In this document: positions 1-5,241 of the stretch, piece after piece
Position numbering within the stretch: the first letter of the stretch is position 1
Layout of the letters: every line of letters starts with the position of its first letter
Assembly (NCBI GenBank): GCA_018609665.1
Contig: JAHENN010000123.1
Span: 1-12,235, forward strand
From: Haloarculaceae archaeon
GTDB lineage: Archaea; Halobacteriota; Halobacteria; Halobacteriales; Haloarculaceae
Length of the DNA: 12,235 nt
Direction: 5' to 3'
Notes under the pieces: generated by a model
Told to the model about the DNA's origin: nothing
What the model saw: the letters and a program-made list of their open reading frames with translations, nothing else
Database searches by the model: none
Program-made: the position numbers and the translations under genes

Positions 1-215
1 AGCCGCTCGCGGAGCGCCGCGACCGCCTCGGGGTCGCCGGCGACGCCGACGCCCCGGCGGTCGTCGGTCGTCCGGACGGTCGCGTCGGCCGGCGCGACCG
101 GGAACGCCCGGTCGAACCGCTCGCGGATGGGCGGCGACGCCTGGACGACCTCGTGGTCGTCGCCCAGCAGCTCCGTCAGTGCCGTCGTGTAGATGCCGCG
201 AATCCGGACGTTCAT
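1..215 (-). CDS. Ribonuclease/RNA-binding protein FAU-1, N-terminal fragment (runs off left edge)
   Basis: Only the first 71 codons are in the window; the rest lies beyond base 1. The N-terminus begins MNVRIRGIYTTALTELL and contains VVQASPPIRERFD, which I recognise from the archaeal FAU-1 (AU-1) family. These proteins bind AU-rich RNA loops and are proposed to act as an RNase E/G-like enzyme in rRNA precursor maturation or decay in the cytoplasm; full proteins carry a C-terminal DUF402 domain, not visible here. The start is fixed by a 4-base ATGA overlap with the stop of the upstream gene on the same strand (212-586), so the two are very probably one translationally coupled operon. No separate promoter is seen. 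The identification rests on N-terminal resemblance only. Confidence 0.75.
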   Translation of the reverse strand, partial: MNVRIRGIYTTALTELLGDDHEVVQASPPIRERFDRAFPVAPADATVRTTDDRRGVGVAGDPEAVAALRER

Positions 216-586
216 AGGTGCTCGCGGGCGGCGGCGAACCGGACGCGGTCGTCGACGGTCGGCCCGAGCGTCAGCTCGACGACGTCGTCGCCGAGCACGC
301 GGCCCCCCTCGACGGGGACGCCCCAGCCGTCGAACCGCACGTACCCCCGGAGGTCGGCGCCGTGGGTGTAGAGGTCGACGTACGCCAGGTCGTGTTCGGG
401 GAACTCGGCGGCCGAGTGGGCCTTCTCCATGTCGGAGTAGACGACGTCGCGGCCCTCGAAGAACGCCTCGATGTCGGCGGCGGCCTCGGCGGTCGCCTCG
501 ACGACGGCGTCCGACACCGCCTGCAGGTCGGCCGTCGAGAGGCCGAACTCCCGGAGGGCCCGCTGTGTCCGCTGGTCGAAGTGCAT
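212..586 (-). CDS. Conserved haloarchaeal protein, DUF7532-like
   Basis: A 124-residue soluble acidic protein starting MHFDQRTQRALREFGLS. I recall this family from haloarchaeal genomes as DUF7532, but no function is known to me and the number is from memory. The N-terminal half is predicted helical (roughly residues 5-45, Ala/Glu-rich). The C-terminal half is strand-like, with YVDLYTHGADLRGYVRFDGWG around residues 69-89 and a closing Val/Leu-rich stretch. There are no Cys residues, membrane segments or signal peptide. The reading frame is open far upstream, but the upstream extension is Arg/Pro-rich and unlike haloarchaeal protein, so the start at 586 is preferred. A weak TATA-like CTTTC (minus strand, 615-611) lies about 27 bases before it. 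The stop overlaps the start of the FAU-1 gene, suggesting a joint role in RNA metabolism, which is inference. Confidence 0.8.
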   Translation of the reverse strand: MHFDQRTQRALREFGLSTADLQAVSDAVVEATAEAAADIEAFFEGRDVVYSDMEKAHSAAEFPEHDLAYVDLYTHGADLRGYVRFDGWGVPVEGGRVLGDDVVELTLGPTVDDRVRFAAAREHL

Positions 587-674
587 ATCCGGCGTTCGGG
601 ACGGGGGACCGAAAGCGTCCCGGCTGGGTGCCGCGGCCGGTCGGACGACAAAACCGTTAGGGTGGTACCGCCGC

Positions 675-679
675 AGGTG
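675..679 (+). promoter_or_regulatory. Ribosome binding site of the PrsW-family gene
   Basis: AGGTG matches part of the haloarchaeal Shine-Dalgarno GGAGGTGAT and lies five bases before the ATG at 685. It indicates a leadered transcript, unlike several genes in this window, and fixes the start. Confidence 0.55.
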
Positions 680-684
680 TCCGT

Positions 685-1731
685 ATGGAAGACCCGGTCG
701 AGGCCCGCACCGACGACTCCGAGGACCTCTACGACGTCGCCGTCTGGGAGCCACGGACGGCGCTGGACAGGCTCGCGGTGACCGTCCACCGGGGCGGCCG
801 GCGGGTCGTCCGGTGGGCGATATACGCGCTGGGGCTCGTCGTCTCCGGAGCGATCGTCGGCGGCGGCGCCGGGGCCGTCATCATCGACAACCCGTTCGTG
901 CTGGGGCTAATCGTCCTGTCGGCCGTCCCGGCGGGGCTGCTGGCGCTGTACGTCTACCGGACCGACGTCACGACGAAGGAGCCGCCGACGCTCGTCGCGG
1001 CGACGTTCGTCCTCGCGATCCTGTTCGCCGGCTTCGCCGCCGTCGTCAACAGCGCCTTCGGCGCCCTCCAGGCGCTGGGGCCGCTCGGGCTCGTCGTCTT
1101 CTACTACCTCGTCGTCGGGCCGGGCGAGGAGTTCGTCAAGCTGCTCGCGGTGCGGCTGTACGCCTACCGGGACGACCGCTTCGACTCGGTCGTCGACGGA
1201 GCGGTGTACGGCGCCGTCGCCGGCCTCGGCTTCGCGACCATCGAGAACGTCCTCTACATCACCCAGAACCTCCAGGGTTCCGGCGCGTTCATCACGGCCG
1301 CGACGGTCGACGTCCTCGCGCAGTTCACCGAGACGGTCGAGGACGGCGGCCAGATCGCGGCCGTCCGGAGCCTCGCCGGCCCGGGTCACGTCATCTACTC
1401 CGCCTTCGCCGGCTACTACCTCGGGCTGGCGAAGTTCAACCGCGAGAACGCCGCCCCCATCGTCATCAAGGGCCTCATCATCGCCGCGTTCATCCACGCC
1501 ACCTACAACACGCTGGTCGGGATCGTGCCGGGGCTGGTCGCGCTCGTCGTCCCGGGGGTGCCGGCGCTCGTCGTCTTCTTCGGCTTCGTCGTCGTCTACG
1601 CCGGGCTATTCTTCGCCATCCTCTACCGGAAGCTCCGGCGCTACCGCCGGGCCTACCTGCGGGCCCACGGCGACGCGGCCGACCCGGAGGAGATGGACCC
1701 GGAGCTGACGGAGTTCGACGCCGACGCGTAG
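685..1731 (+). CDS. PrsW-family intramembrane metalloprotease (M82-like)
   Basis: A 348-residue polytopic membrane protein with about eight hydrophobic segments (roughly 43-66, 71-91, 103-123, 131-146, 172-192, 232-248, 258-281 and 283-312). Diagnostic PrsW/M82 features are GPGEEFVK (Glu148, Glu149, Lys152), FATIEN (Glu187), GHVIYSAFAGYYLG (His235) and FIHATYNT (His271); these acidic and His residues are the presumed metal-binding active site within the membrane. In Bacillus, PrsW cleaves an anti-sigma factor; archaea lack that pathway, so the substrate here is unknown. The N-terminal 40 residues are acidic and cytoplasmic, as is the tail after residue 315. A Shine-Dalgarno-like AGGTG (675-679) lies five bases before the ATG, supporting the start. 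The stop codon directly abuts the stop of riboflavin synthase on the other strand. Confidence 0.88.
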   Translation: MEDPVEARTDDSEDLYDVAVWEPRTALDRLAVTVHRGGRRVVRWAIYALGLVVSGAIVGGGAGAVIIDNPFVLGLIVLSAVPAGLLALYVYRTDVTTKEPPTLVAATFVLAILFAGFAAVVNSAFGALQALGPLGLVVFYYLVVGPGEEFVKLLAVRLYAYRDDRFDSVVDGAVYGAVAGLGFATIENVLYITQNLQGSGAFITAATVDVLAQFTETVEDGGQIAAVRSLAGPGHVIYSAFAGYYLGLAKFNRENAAPIVIKGLIIAAFIHATYNTLVGIVPGLVALVVPGVPALVVFFGFVVVYAGLFFAILYRKLRRYRRAYLRAHGDAADPEEMDPELTEFDADA

Positions 1732-2379
1732 CTACCGATAGCCGTCGACGAGGCTCTCGACGTACTTGGCGACGACGTCGACCTCCAGGTGGACCGGGTC
1801 GCCGACCGCCTTCGCCGACAGCGTCGTCAGGTCGTACGTCGTCGGGATGATGGCGGTCGTGAACTCCTCCTCGCGCAGGTCGGCGACGGTCAGGGAGATG
1901 CCGTCGACGCCGATCGACCCCTTCTCGACGATGTACGGCGCGAGGTCCTCCGGCAGCGAGAAGCCGAACGTCCAGTCACCGCCGGACGAGTCCGACGAGG
2001 TCCCGCTCGCGCCGCTCGCGGGACCGCCGCCGACCTGCTCGACCGCGGTCACCTCGGCGACGCCGTCGACGTGGCCCTGCACGAAGTGGCCGTCGAACCG
2101 GCCGTCGGCCGGCAGCGCCCGCTCGAGGTTGACCGGGTCGCCGGCCTCGAGACCACCGAGGTAGGTCCGCTCGATGGTCTCCTCCGAGCAGAACAGCTCG
2201 AACTCGCCGTCGCCGTCGGTCGTGACGTCCTCGACGGTGAGGCAGGCGCCGCTGACGGCGATACTCTGGCCGTGTTCCAGGTCGCCGCAGAACGACGCCG
2301 ACACCCCGAACCGCCGGCCCTCGGGGCCGTCCTCGACGAATGTCACCTCGCCGGTCTCCTCGACGATACCGGTGAACAT
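1732..2379 (-). CDS. ribE: Riboflavin synthase, bacterial (two-barrel) type
   Basis: This 215-residue protein converts two 6,7-dimethyl-8-ribityllumazine molecules into riboflavin and a pyrimidinedione, the last step of vitamin B2 synthesis, in the cytoplasm. The N-terminus MFTGIVEETG is the family signature and fixes the start at 2379. Two tandem lumazine-binding barrels are visible: the first holds SGACLTV (residues 43-49), the second GHFVQGHVDGVAEV (97-110) and DGISLTV (159-165). This is the bacterial fold, not the unrelated archaeal riboflavin synthase of methanogens; I understand this is usual for haloarchaea. An odd feature is a low-complexity Gly/Ser/Ala loop, about residues 117-135, in the first hairpin of the second barrel; it is encoded partly by an inverted repeat. 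No lumazine synthase or other rib gene is adjacent. The gene lies 88 bases downstream of a 61-residue ORF. Confidence 0.93.
   Translation of the reverse strand: MFTGIVEETGEVTFVEDGPEGRRFGVSASFCGDLEHGQSIAVSGACLTVEDVTTDGDGEFELFCSEETIERTYLGGLEAGDPVNLERALPADGRFDGHFVQGHVDGVAEVTAVEQVGGGPASGASGTSSDSSGGDWTFGFSLPEDLAPYIVEKGSIGVDGISLTVADLREEEFTTAIIPTTYDLTTLSAKAVGDPVHLEVDVVAKYVESLVDGYR
2000..2024. repeat. Inverted repeat inside riboflavin synthase loop
   Basis: GTCCCGC (2000-2006) and GCGGGAC (2018-2024) form perfect 7-base arms around an 11-base loop. CGCTCGC also occurs twice as a direct repeat (2004-2010 and 2013-2019). The segment encodes part of the Gly/Ser/Ala-rich loop absent from the standard enzyme and resembles the GAGCG-type simple inserts I know from haloarchaeal genes. 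Confidence 0.6.
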
Positions 2380-2467
2380 ACCGACGGTACGGCCGCGAGG
2401 GTCGAAAGAGTGTCGTAAGCGGCCACGGACGCGAGCGGCGCCCACGACCGTCCGGCCCGTCCCCCGA

Positions 2468-2653
2468 TCAGTCGTCGCTGCCGCCCGCCAGCTCGTGAAT
2501 CATGACCTCCCAGTCGGTCTCCGTCGGGTCGTCGGCGCGGTACACCCAGCTTCCGCGCGGGTCGACGCCGTCGTCGGTCGCCGCGGCGATGAGTTCCGCG
2601 AGGGCGGCCTTGAACTGCTCGGGCGTCATGTCCGCCTCCTCGGGGTCGCTCAT
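2468..2653 (-). CDS. Small acidic hypothetical protein, 61 residues
   Basis: I do not recognise the family. The protein begins MSDPEEADMTPEQFKAALAE. It has one predicted amphipathic helix (about residues 9-26), then a segment with RGSWVYRADD (33-42) and TDWEVMIHELAG (45-56) that could form a short strand pair and a final helix. It has no Cys, membrane segment or signal peptide. The start is chosen by a Shine-Dalgarno GGAG (minus strand, 2664-2661) seven bases before the ATG; an in-frame extension upstream is Arg/Pro-rich and unlikely to be translated. It is transcribed in the same direction as ribE, 88 bases upstream of it, so cotranscription is possible but not certain. Its strong acidity and amphipathic character match a real haloarchaeal protein. 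Function unknown. Confidence 0.65.
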   Translation of the reverse strand: MSDPEEADMTPEQFKAALAELIAAATDDGVDPRGSWVYRADDPTETDWEVMIHELAGGSDD

Positions 2654-2776
2654 GCGTCCGCTCCGGCGGGCCGGGCGCGGGCGCCGGCGAATCGGCGGCC
2701 GAACACACAGCACACATCCGACGTGGCAGTCATCATATCTTCGATAGGAGTGCCAGCCGGATAGGGGTACCGATAA

Positions 2777-2792
2777 GCATGGTCTACCATGC
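2777..2792. promoter_or_regulatory. 16-bp palindrome upstream of Bat-type regulator
   Basis: GCATGGT, two bases (CT), ACCATGC: perfect 7-base arms. It lies 35 bases before the TATA box of the HTH-10 gene, in the 204-base region between divergent genes. The position suits a regulator binding site, perhaps for autoregulation, but no binding protein can be named from sequence. Confidence 0.5.
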
Positions 2793-2826
2793 CGGAATAC
2801 GCGGGTCTCGGACCGTCACGCCAGGG

Positions 2827-2834
2827 TTTTAATT
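2827..2834 (+). promoter_or_regulatory. TATA box of the Bat-type HTH-10 gene (leaderless)
   Basis: TTTTAATT stands out in GC-rich surroundings. Its centre is about 27 bases before the ATG at 2858, so transcription should begin at or next to the start codon. This supports the 2858 start over an in-frame ATG at 2789 that lies upstream of the TATA box. Confidence 0.7.
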
Positions 2835-2857
2835 CGGTCCTCCCGATACAGGACATA

Positions 2858-3532
2858 ATGAGCGTCATCATCGAGCTGTCCCTTCCGGCCGCGGAGTTCC
2901 AGCTCGGCCGCATCCTGTCGACGGAAGGCGACACGAGGCTCTTCCTCGAGACGATGGTGCCCCTGGGAAACCGGTCGGTGCCGTTCTTCCGGGTCGACAC
3001 GTCGGCCGGAGACGGCTTCGAGGAGCAGGTCCGGGAGCACGCCGCCGTCTCGGACGTCCACCCGGTCAACACCCACGACGGCGAGACGCTGTACGCCCTC
3101 GACATCGAGAGGGACGACGACTTCCTCGAGGGCGTGGCCGAGCTGGACGGCTACGTGCTCGAGGGGACGGGCGACCAGGAGGCGTGGGCCTTCCAGCTCC
3201 GGTTCCCGTCCCACAGCGCGCTCTCGACGTTCCAGCAGCACTGCTACGACAGCGACATCCCGCTCGACGTCAGGCGGATTTACAACCCCACCAAGCCCGA
3301 CGCGGGGCCGTGGTACGGGCTGACGGACGAACAGCGGGAGACGCTGTCGTACGCCGTCGAGAGCGGCTACTACTCGCTGCCGCGGCGGTGTTCGACGCAG
3401 GACCTGGCCGACGAGTTCGGCATCTCCGACCAGGCGGTCACCGAGCGGCTCAGACGCGCCATCGACACGCTCGTCGACAACACGCTGCTGATCACGCAGG
3501 ACCGGGACGGAGCCTCGTCGGACGGCGAGTAG
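2858..3532 (+). CDS. Bat-type (bacterio-opsin activator) HTH-10 transcriptional regulator
   Basis: A 224-residue cytoplasmic DNA-binding protein. Residues 1-150 match the N-terminal domain of the haloarchaeal bacterio-opsin-activator family; the start MSVIIELSLPAAEFQLGRIL is typical. Residues 155-208 are the HTH-10 domain: LTDEQRETLSYAVESGYYSLPR, then a helix-turn-helix around DLADEFGISDQAVTERLRR. No PAS or GAF module precedes it, so this is the short form found in many paralogues per genome; its targets and ligand are unknown. It carries a leaderless promoter (TATA at 2827) and a 16-bp palindrome further upstream. A sensor histidine kinase follows on the same strand after 96 bases with its own promoter. 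Whether the two act together is inference; there is no receiver domain here to accept a phosphate. Confidence 0.88.
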   Translation: MSVIIELSLPAAEFQLGRILSTEGDTRLFLETMVPLGNRSVPFFRVDTSAGDGFEEQVREHAAVSDVHPVNTHDGETLYALDIERDDDFLEGVAELDGYVLEGTGDQEAWAFQLRFPSHSALSTFQQHCYDSDIPLDVRRIYNPTKPDAGPWYGLTDEQRETLSYAVESGYYSLPRRCSTQDLADEFGISDQAVTERLRRAIDTLVDNTLLITQDRDGASSDGE

Positions 3533-3563
3533 GCGACGGCGCACGGCCGGTCCCGTCGGCTCG

Positions 3564-3569
3564 TTTATA
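3564..3569 (+). promoter_or_regulatory. TATA box upstream of the histidine kinase
   Basis: TTTATA in GC-rich intergenic DNA. Its centre lies 27-28 bases before the ATG at 3594 and 62 before the kinase ATG at 3629. The predicted transcription start therefore coincides with the start of a 12-codon upstream ORF rather than with the kinase itself. Confidence 0.65.
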
Positions 3570-3593
3570 CGACATGGTGTGTCACGGTCAACG

Positions 3594-3632
3594 ATGATTA
3601 CCCGCTCCGTCCGACGTTCGGTATTACAATGA
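3594..3632 (+). CDS. Putative 12-codon leaderless upstream ORF coupled to the histidine kinase
   Basis: Encodes MITRSVRRSVLQ followed by TGA. Its ATG is at the predicted transcription start of the TATA box at 3564, and its stop overlaps the kinase start as ATGA. It uses codons rare in this GC-rich window (TTA, GTA, CAA, CGA, CGT, ATT). This is consistent with a leader peptide whose translation delivers ribosomes to the kinase start, which has no Shine-Dalgarno. It could be a chance ORF; there is no homology evidence. Confidence 0.4.
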   Translation: MITRSVRRSVLQ

Positions 3633-4693
3633 CGAACCCGGACTCAAGCGACAGGACCGACGGGGCCCCCGGGCGGGCCGGCGTCGAGGGCCCGTCACGG
3701 CCGCCGCTGGCGCTCGAGACCACCCTCGAGCTGGTCGGGGACGCGGCCTTCGTCGTGGACGCCACGGGACGGATCGTCTACGCCAACGACCGCTGCGACG
3801 AACTGGCGGAGACCGACCCTGCCTCGCTCGTCGGGTCGGACGCCGAGCGGTGGCTGTCGCCGGAGGCGGTCGAGCGGGTCGAGGCGGCCCTCGACCTGGG
3901 CGAGCGGGGCGTCGACGAGTTCGAGTGGGAGCCGTCGGCGGCCGGCGAGGCGACGGCCGCGGCCCGGGCCGCGGCCGTCGACCTCCGGGACGGGAGCCGC
4001 GGCTGTGTGGTCGTCCTGGAGAACGACGCCGGCTCGTCGGCACGGGAGCGGGACCTCGAGCGACGGAACGAACGGCTCGACCAGTTTGCCGGCCTGTTCG
4101 CCCACGAGATTCGGTCGCCGCTCGCCGTGGCACGGGGGCGGCTGGAGCTGGCCCGCGAGCGGGACGACCCCGAGGAGCTGGCGGCGGCCGACGACGCGCT
4201 CGCGCGGATCGCGGAGCTCAGCGAGGACATGCTCTGGCTGACGCGGCAGGGCCGCGATATCGGCGAGACGACGCCCGTCTCCGTCCGGGACGTCGCCGGC
4301 GACGCCTGGCGGATGGCCGACGCCGGCGCCGACGCCACGCTCCGGGTCGCCGACGGGTGGCAGGACGCCAGGGTCGTCGCGGACCGGAGCCGGTTCCAGC
4401 AGCTCCTCGAGAACGCCTTCTCCAACGCCGTCGTCCACGGCGGCGACGGCGTCACGGTCACCGTCGGCCGGCTCGACGACGGGCTGTACGTCGAGGACGA
4501 CGGCCCGGGCATCCCCCCGGAGGCCCGGAACGACGTCTTCGACCTCGGGTACTCCTCGACCGCCGGCGGAACCGGGCTCGGGCTGGCGATCGTCGAGGCG
4601 ATTGCCGAGGCACACGGCTGGGAGGTGGCGGCCGCGGAGGCCGACGCCGACGGCGCCAGGTTCGAGATCACCGGCGTCGACCGCCCGGAGTAG
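3629..4693 (+). CDS. Cytoplasmic PAS-domain sensor histidine kinase
   Basis: A 354-residue protein with no membrane segment. Residues 28-135 form a PAS-like sensor domain (GDAAFVVDATGRIVYANDRCDELA). A short coiled coil follows (about 137-155), then a HisKA dimerisation domain with the H-box LFAHEIRSPLAVARGRLELA and phosphoacceptor His159, and a HATPase_c domain with the N-box LLENAFSNAVVHGG (259-272), G1 VEDDGPGIPP (288-297) and G2 GGTGLGLAIV (313-322). All catalytic boxes are intact, so it should autophosphorylate. No response regulator is adjacent, making it an orphan kinase; the signal sensed is unknown. The first 25 residues are disordered and acidic. The start lies within the ATGA overlap with the 12-codon upstream ORF. 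An alternative is a transcript beginning inside the 3570-3600 region with an ordinary short leader. Confidence 0.92.
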   Translation: MTNPDSSDRTDGAPGRAGVEGPSRPPLALETTLELVGDAAFVVDATGRIVYANDRCDELAETDPASLVGSDAERWLSPEAVERVEAALDLGERGVDEFEWEPSAAGEATAAARAAAVDLRDGSRGCVVVLENDAGSSARERDLERRNERLDQFAGLFAHEIRSPLAVARGRLELARERDDPEELAAADDALARIAELSEDMLWLTRQGRDIGETTPVSVRDVAGDAWRMADAGADATLRVADGWQDARVVADRSRFQQLLENAFSNAVVHGGDGVTVTVGRLDDGLYVEDDGPGIPPEARNDVFDLGYSSTAGGTGLGLAIVEAIAEAHGWEVAAAEADADGARFEITGVDRPE

Positions 4694-4750
4694 CGTCCGG
4701 TGCCGGCCGCCGCGTCCGGCGGCGACGGGCCGCCGACGGGAACGGCGAGC

Positions 4751-4754
4751 TTTT
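4751..4754 (+). promoter_or_regulatory. Weak TATA-like element before small membrane protein pair
   Basis: A TTTT tract (in GCTTTTGG) is centred about 26 bases before the ATG at 4779, the spacing of leaderless promoters in this window. The GC-rich inverted sequences just upstream (4700-4735) followed by these Ts could alternatively be a terminator for the kinase gene. Confidence 0.35.
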
Positions 4755-4778
4755 GGGTCGCGGCGCGTACCCTCGCGT

Positions 4779-5006
4779 ATGAACCTCCTCGACACGGTGG
4801 CGCTGTTCGGCGCGGCGGCGCTGGCCGCGCCGGTCGGCCTGCTCGGCGTCGAGTTCCTGGCCGACGGACGGACGCTGGCCGGCGTCGGCTTCCTCGCCGT
4901 CGCCGGCGGGCTGGTGGTCGGCGTGCTCTACCGGCCGGACCCGGTCGACGTCGTGGGCGGGCGGGCGCTCGGGTGGCTCCAGGGCGACGGCGACCGGGGG
5001 GAGTGA
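4779..5006 (+). CDS. Small two-helix membrane protein (first of tandem pair)
   Basis: 75 residues, starting MNLLDTVALFGAAALAAPVG. There are two hydrophobic segments, about residues 6-25 and 33-51, joined by a short polar turn EFLADGRTLAG, then a tail of about 24 residues (RPDPVDVVGGRALGWLQG). I do not know its function; it resembles small uncharacterised haloarchaeal membrane DUFs (possibly the DUF7533 type, from memory). The next gene begins three bases after its stop and encodes a similar protein: both share the pattern P-V-x-L-x-G-V-x-x-L-x-D-G-R-x-L-x-G. The ATG is preferred because the upstream frame lies in non-coding-like sequence and a TATA-like tract sits 26 bases before it. Probably a heteromeric or duplicated membrane component; no partner enzyme is evident. 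Confidence 0.75.
   Translation: MNLLDTVALFGAAALAAPVGLLGVEFLADGRTLAGVGFLAVAGGLVVGVLYRPDPVDVVGGRALGWLQGDGDRGE
4999..5006 (+). promoter_or_regulatory. Shine-Dalgarno overlapping stop codon, for the 5010 GTG start
   Basis: GGGAGTGA is one mismatch from the ideal GGAGGTGA and contains the TGA stop of the upstream gene. It lies just before the GTG at 5010, which supports the GTG start and translational coupling of the two small membrane proteins. Confidence 0.5.
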
Positions 5007-5009
5007 CCG

Positions 5010-5228
5010 GTGGCGCTCGGCATCGTCCGGTCGCTGCAGCTGACGGCGACGCTGGTGGTCGCGGTCCCGGTGGCGCTGGTCGGCGTGTTCAACGTCCTCG
5101 ACGGCCGGCTGCTGCTCGGAGGGTTCTTCGCCGCCCTGGCCGTCGGGCTCGTCGTCGTCAGCGAGTACGTCTACGCGCGGCTGACCGACCGGACCGTCGG
5201 CCGGCTGCGGCGGCTGCGGCCGTGGTGA
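5010..5228 (+). CDS. Small two-helix membrane protein (second of tandem pair)
   Basis: 72 residues starting with GTG: MALGIVRSLQLTATLVVAVP. Two hydrophobic segments (about 8-27 and 33-52) flank the turn VFNVLDGRLLLGG, followed by a basic tail with several Arg (ARLTDRTVGRLRRLRPW), which by the positive-inside rule suggests a cytoplasmic C-terminus. It is related in pattern to the preceding gene, with the same PV-x-L-x-G and DGR-x-L-x-G positions, but the tails differ. The gene begins three bases after the upstream stop, and a Shine-Dalgarno overlaps that stop, so the two are coupled. It converges on the helicase gene with a 13-base gap. The function is unknown. The short length and low complexity leave some chance that only one of the pair is conserved. 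Confidence 0.68.
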   Translation: MALGIVRSLQLTATLVVAVPVALVGVFNVLDGRLLLGGFFAALAVGLVVVSEYVYARLTDRTVGRLRRLRPW

Positions 5229-5241
5229 CCCGCCGGCGGCG

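Noticed and set aside
655..664. Possible third TTAGG half-site before the PrsW gene
   Set aside because: There is no opposing CCTAA arm at the required spacing, so it is not an operator of the type at 8263 and 10385.
471..1850. A 459-codon plus-strand frame overlapping the PrsW gene
   Set aside because: The translation is extremely Arg/Pro/Gly-rich, which haloarchaeal proteins are not; the PrsW frame carries membrane helices and the protease motifs.
2789..2857. In-frame ATG at 2789 as start of the Bat-type regulator
   Set aside because: It lies upstream of the TATA box and within a palindrome, and the family begins at MSVIIEL, encoded from 2858.
3573..3585. Short inverted repeat GACA-TGGTG-TGTC downstream of the kinase TATA box
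   Set aside because: The arms are only four bases and can easily arise by chance; no second copy was found in the window.
4696..4760. Intrinsic terminator after the histidine kinase gene
   Set aside because: GC-rich inverted sequences are followed by only four Ts, and the same Ts are better placed as a TATA-like element for the gene at 4779. Not convincing enough to call.
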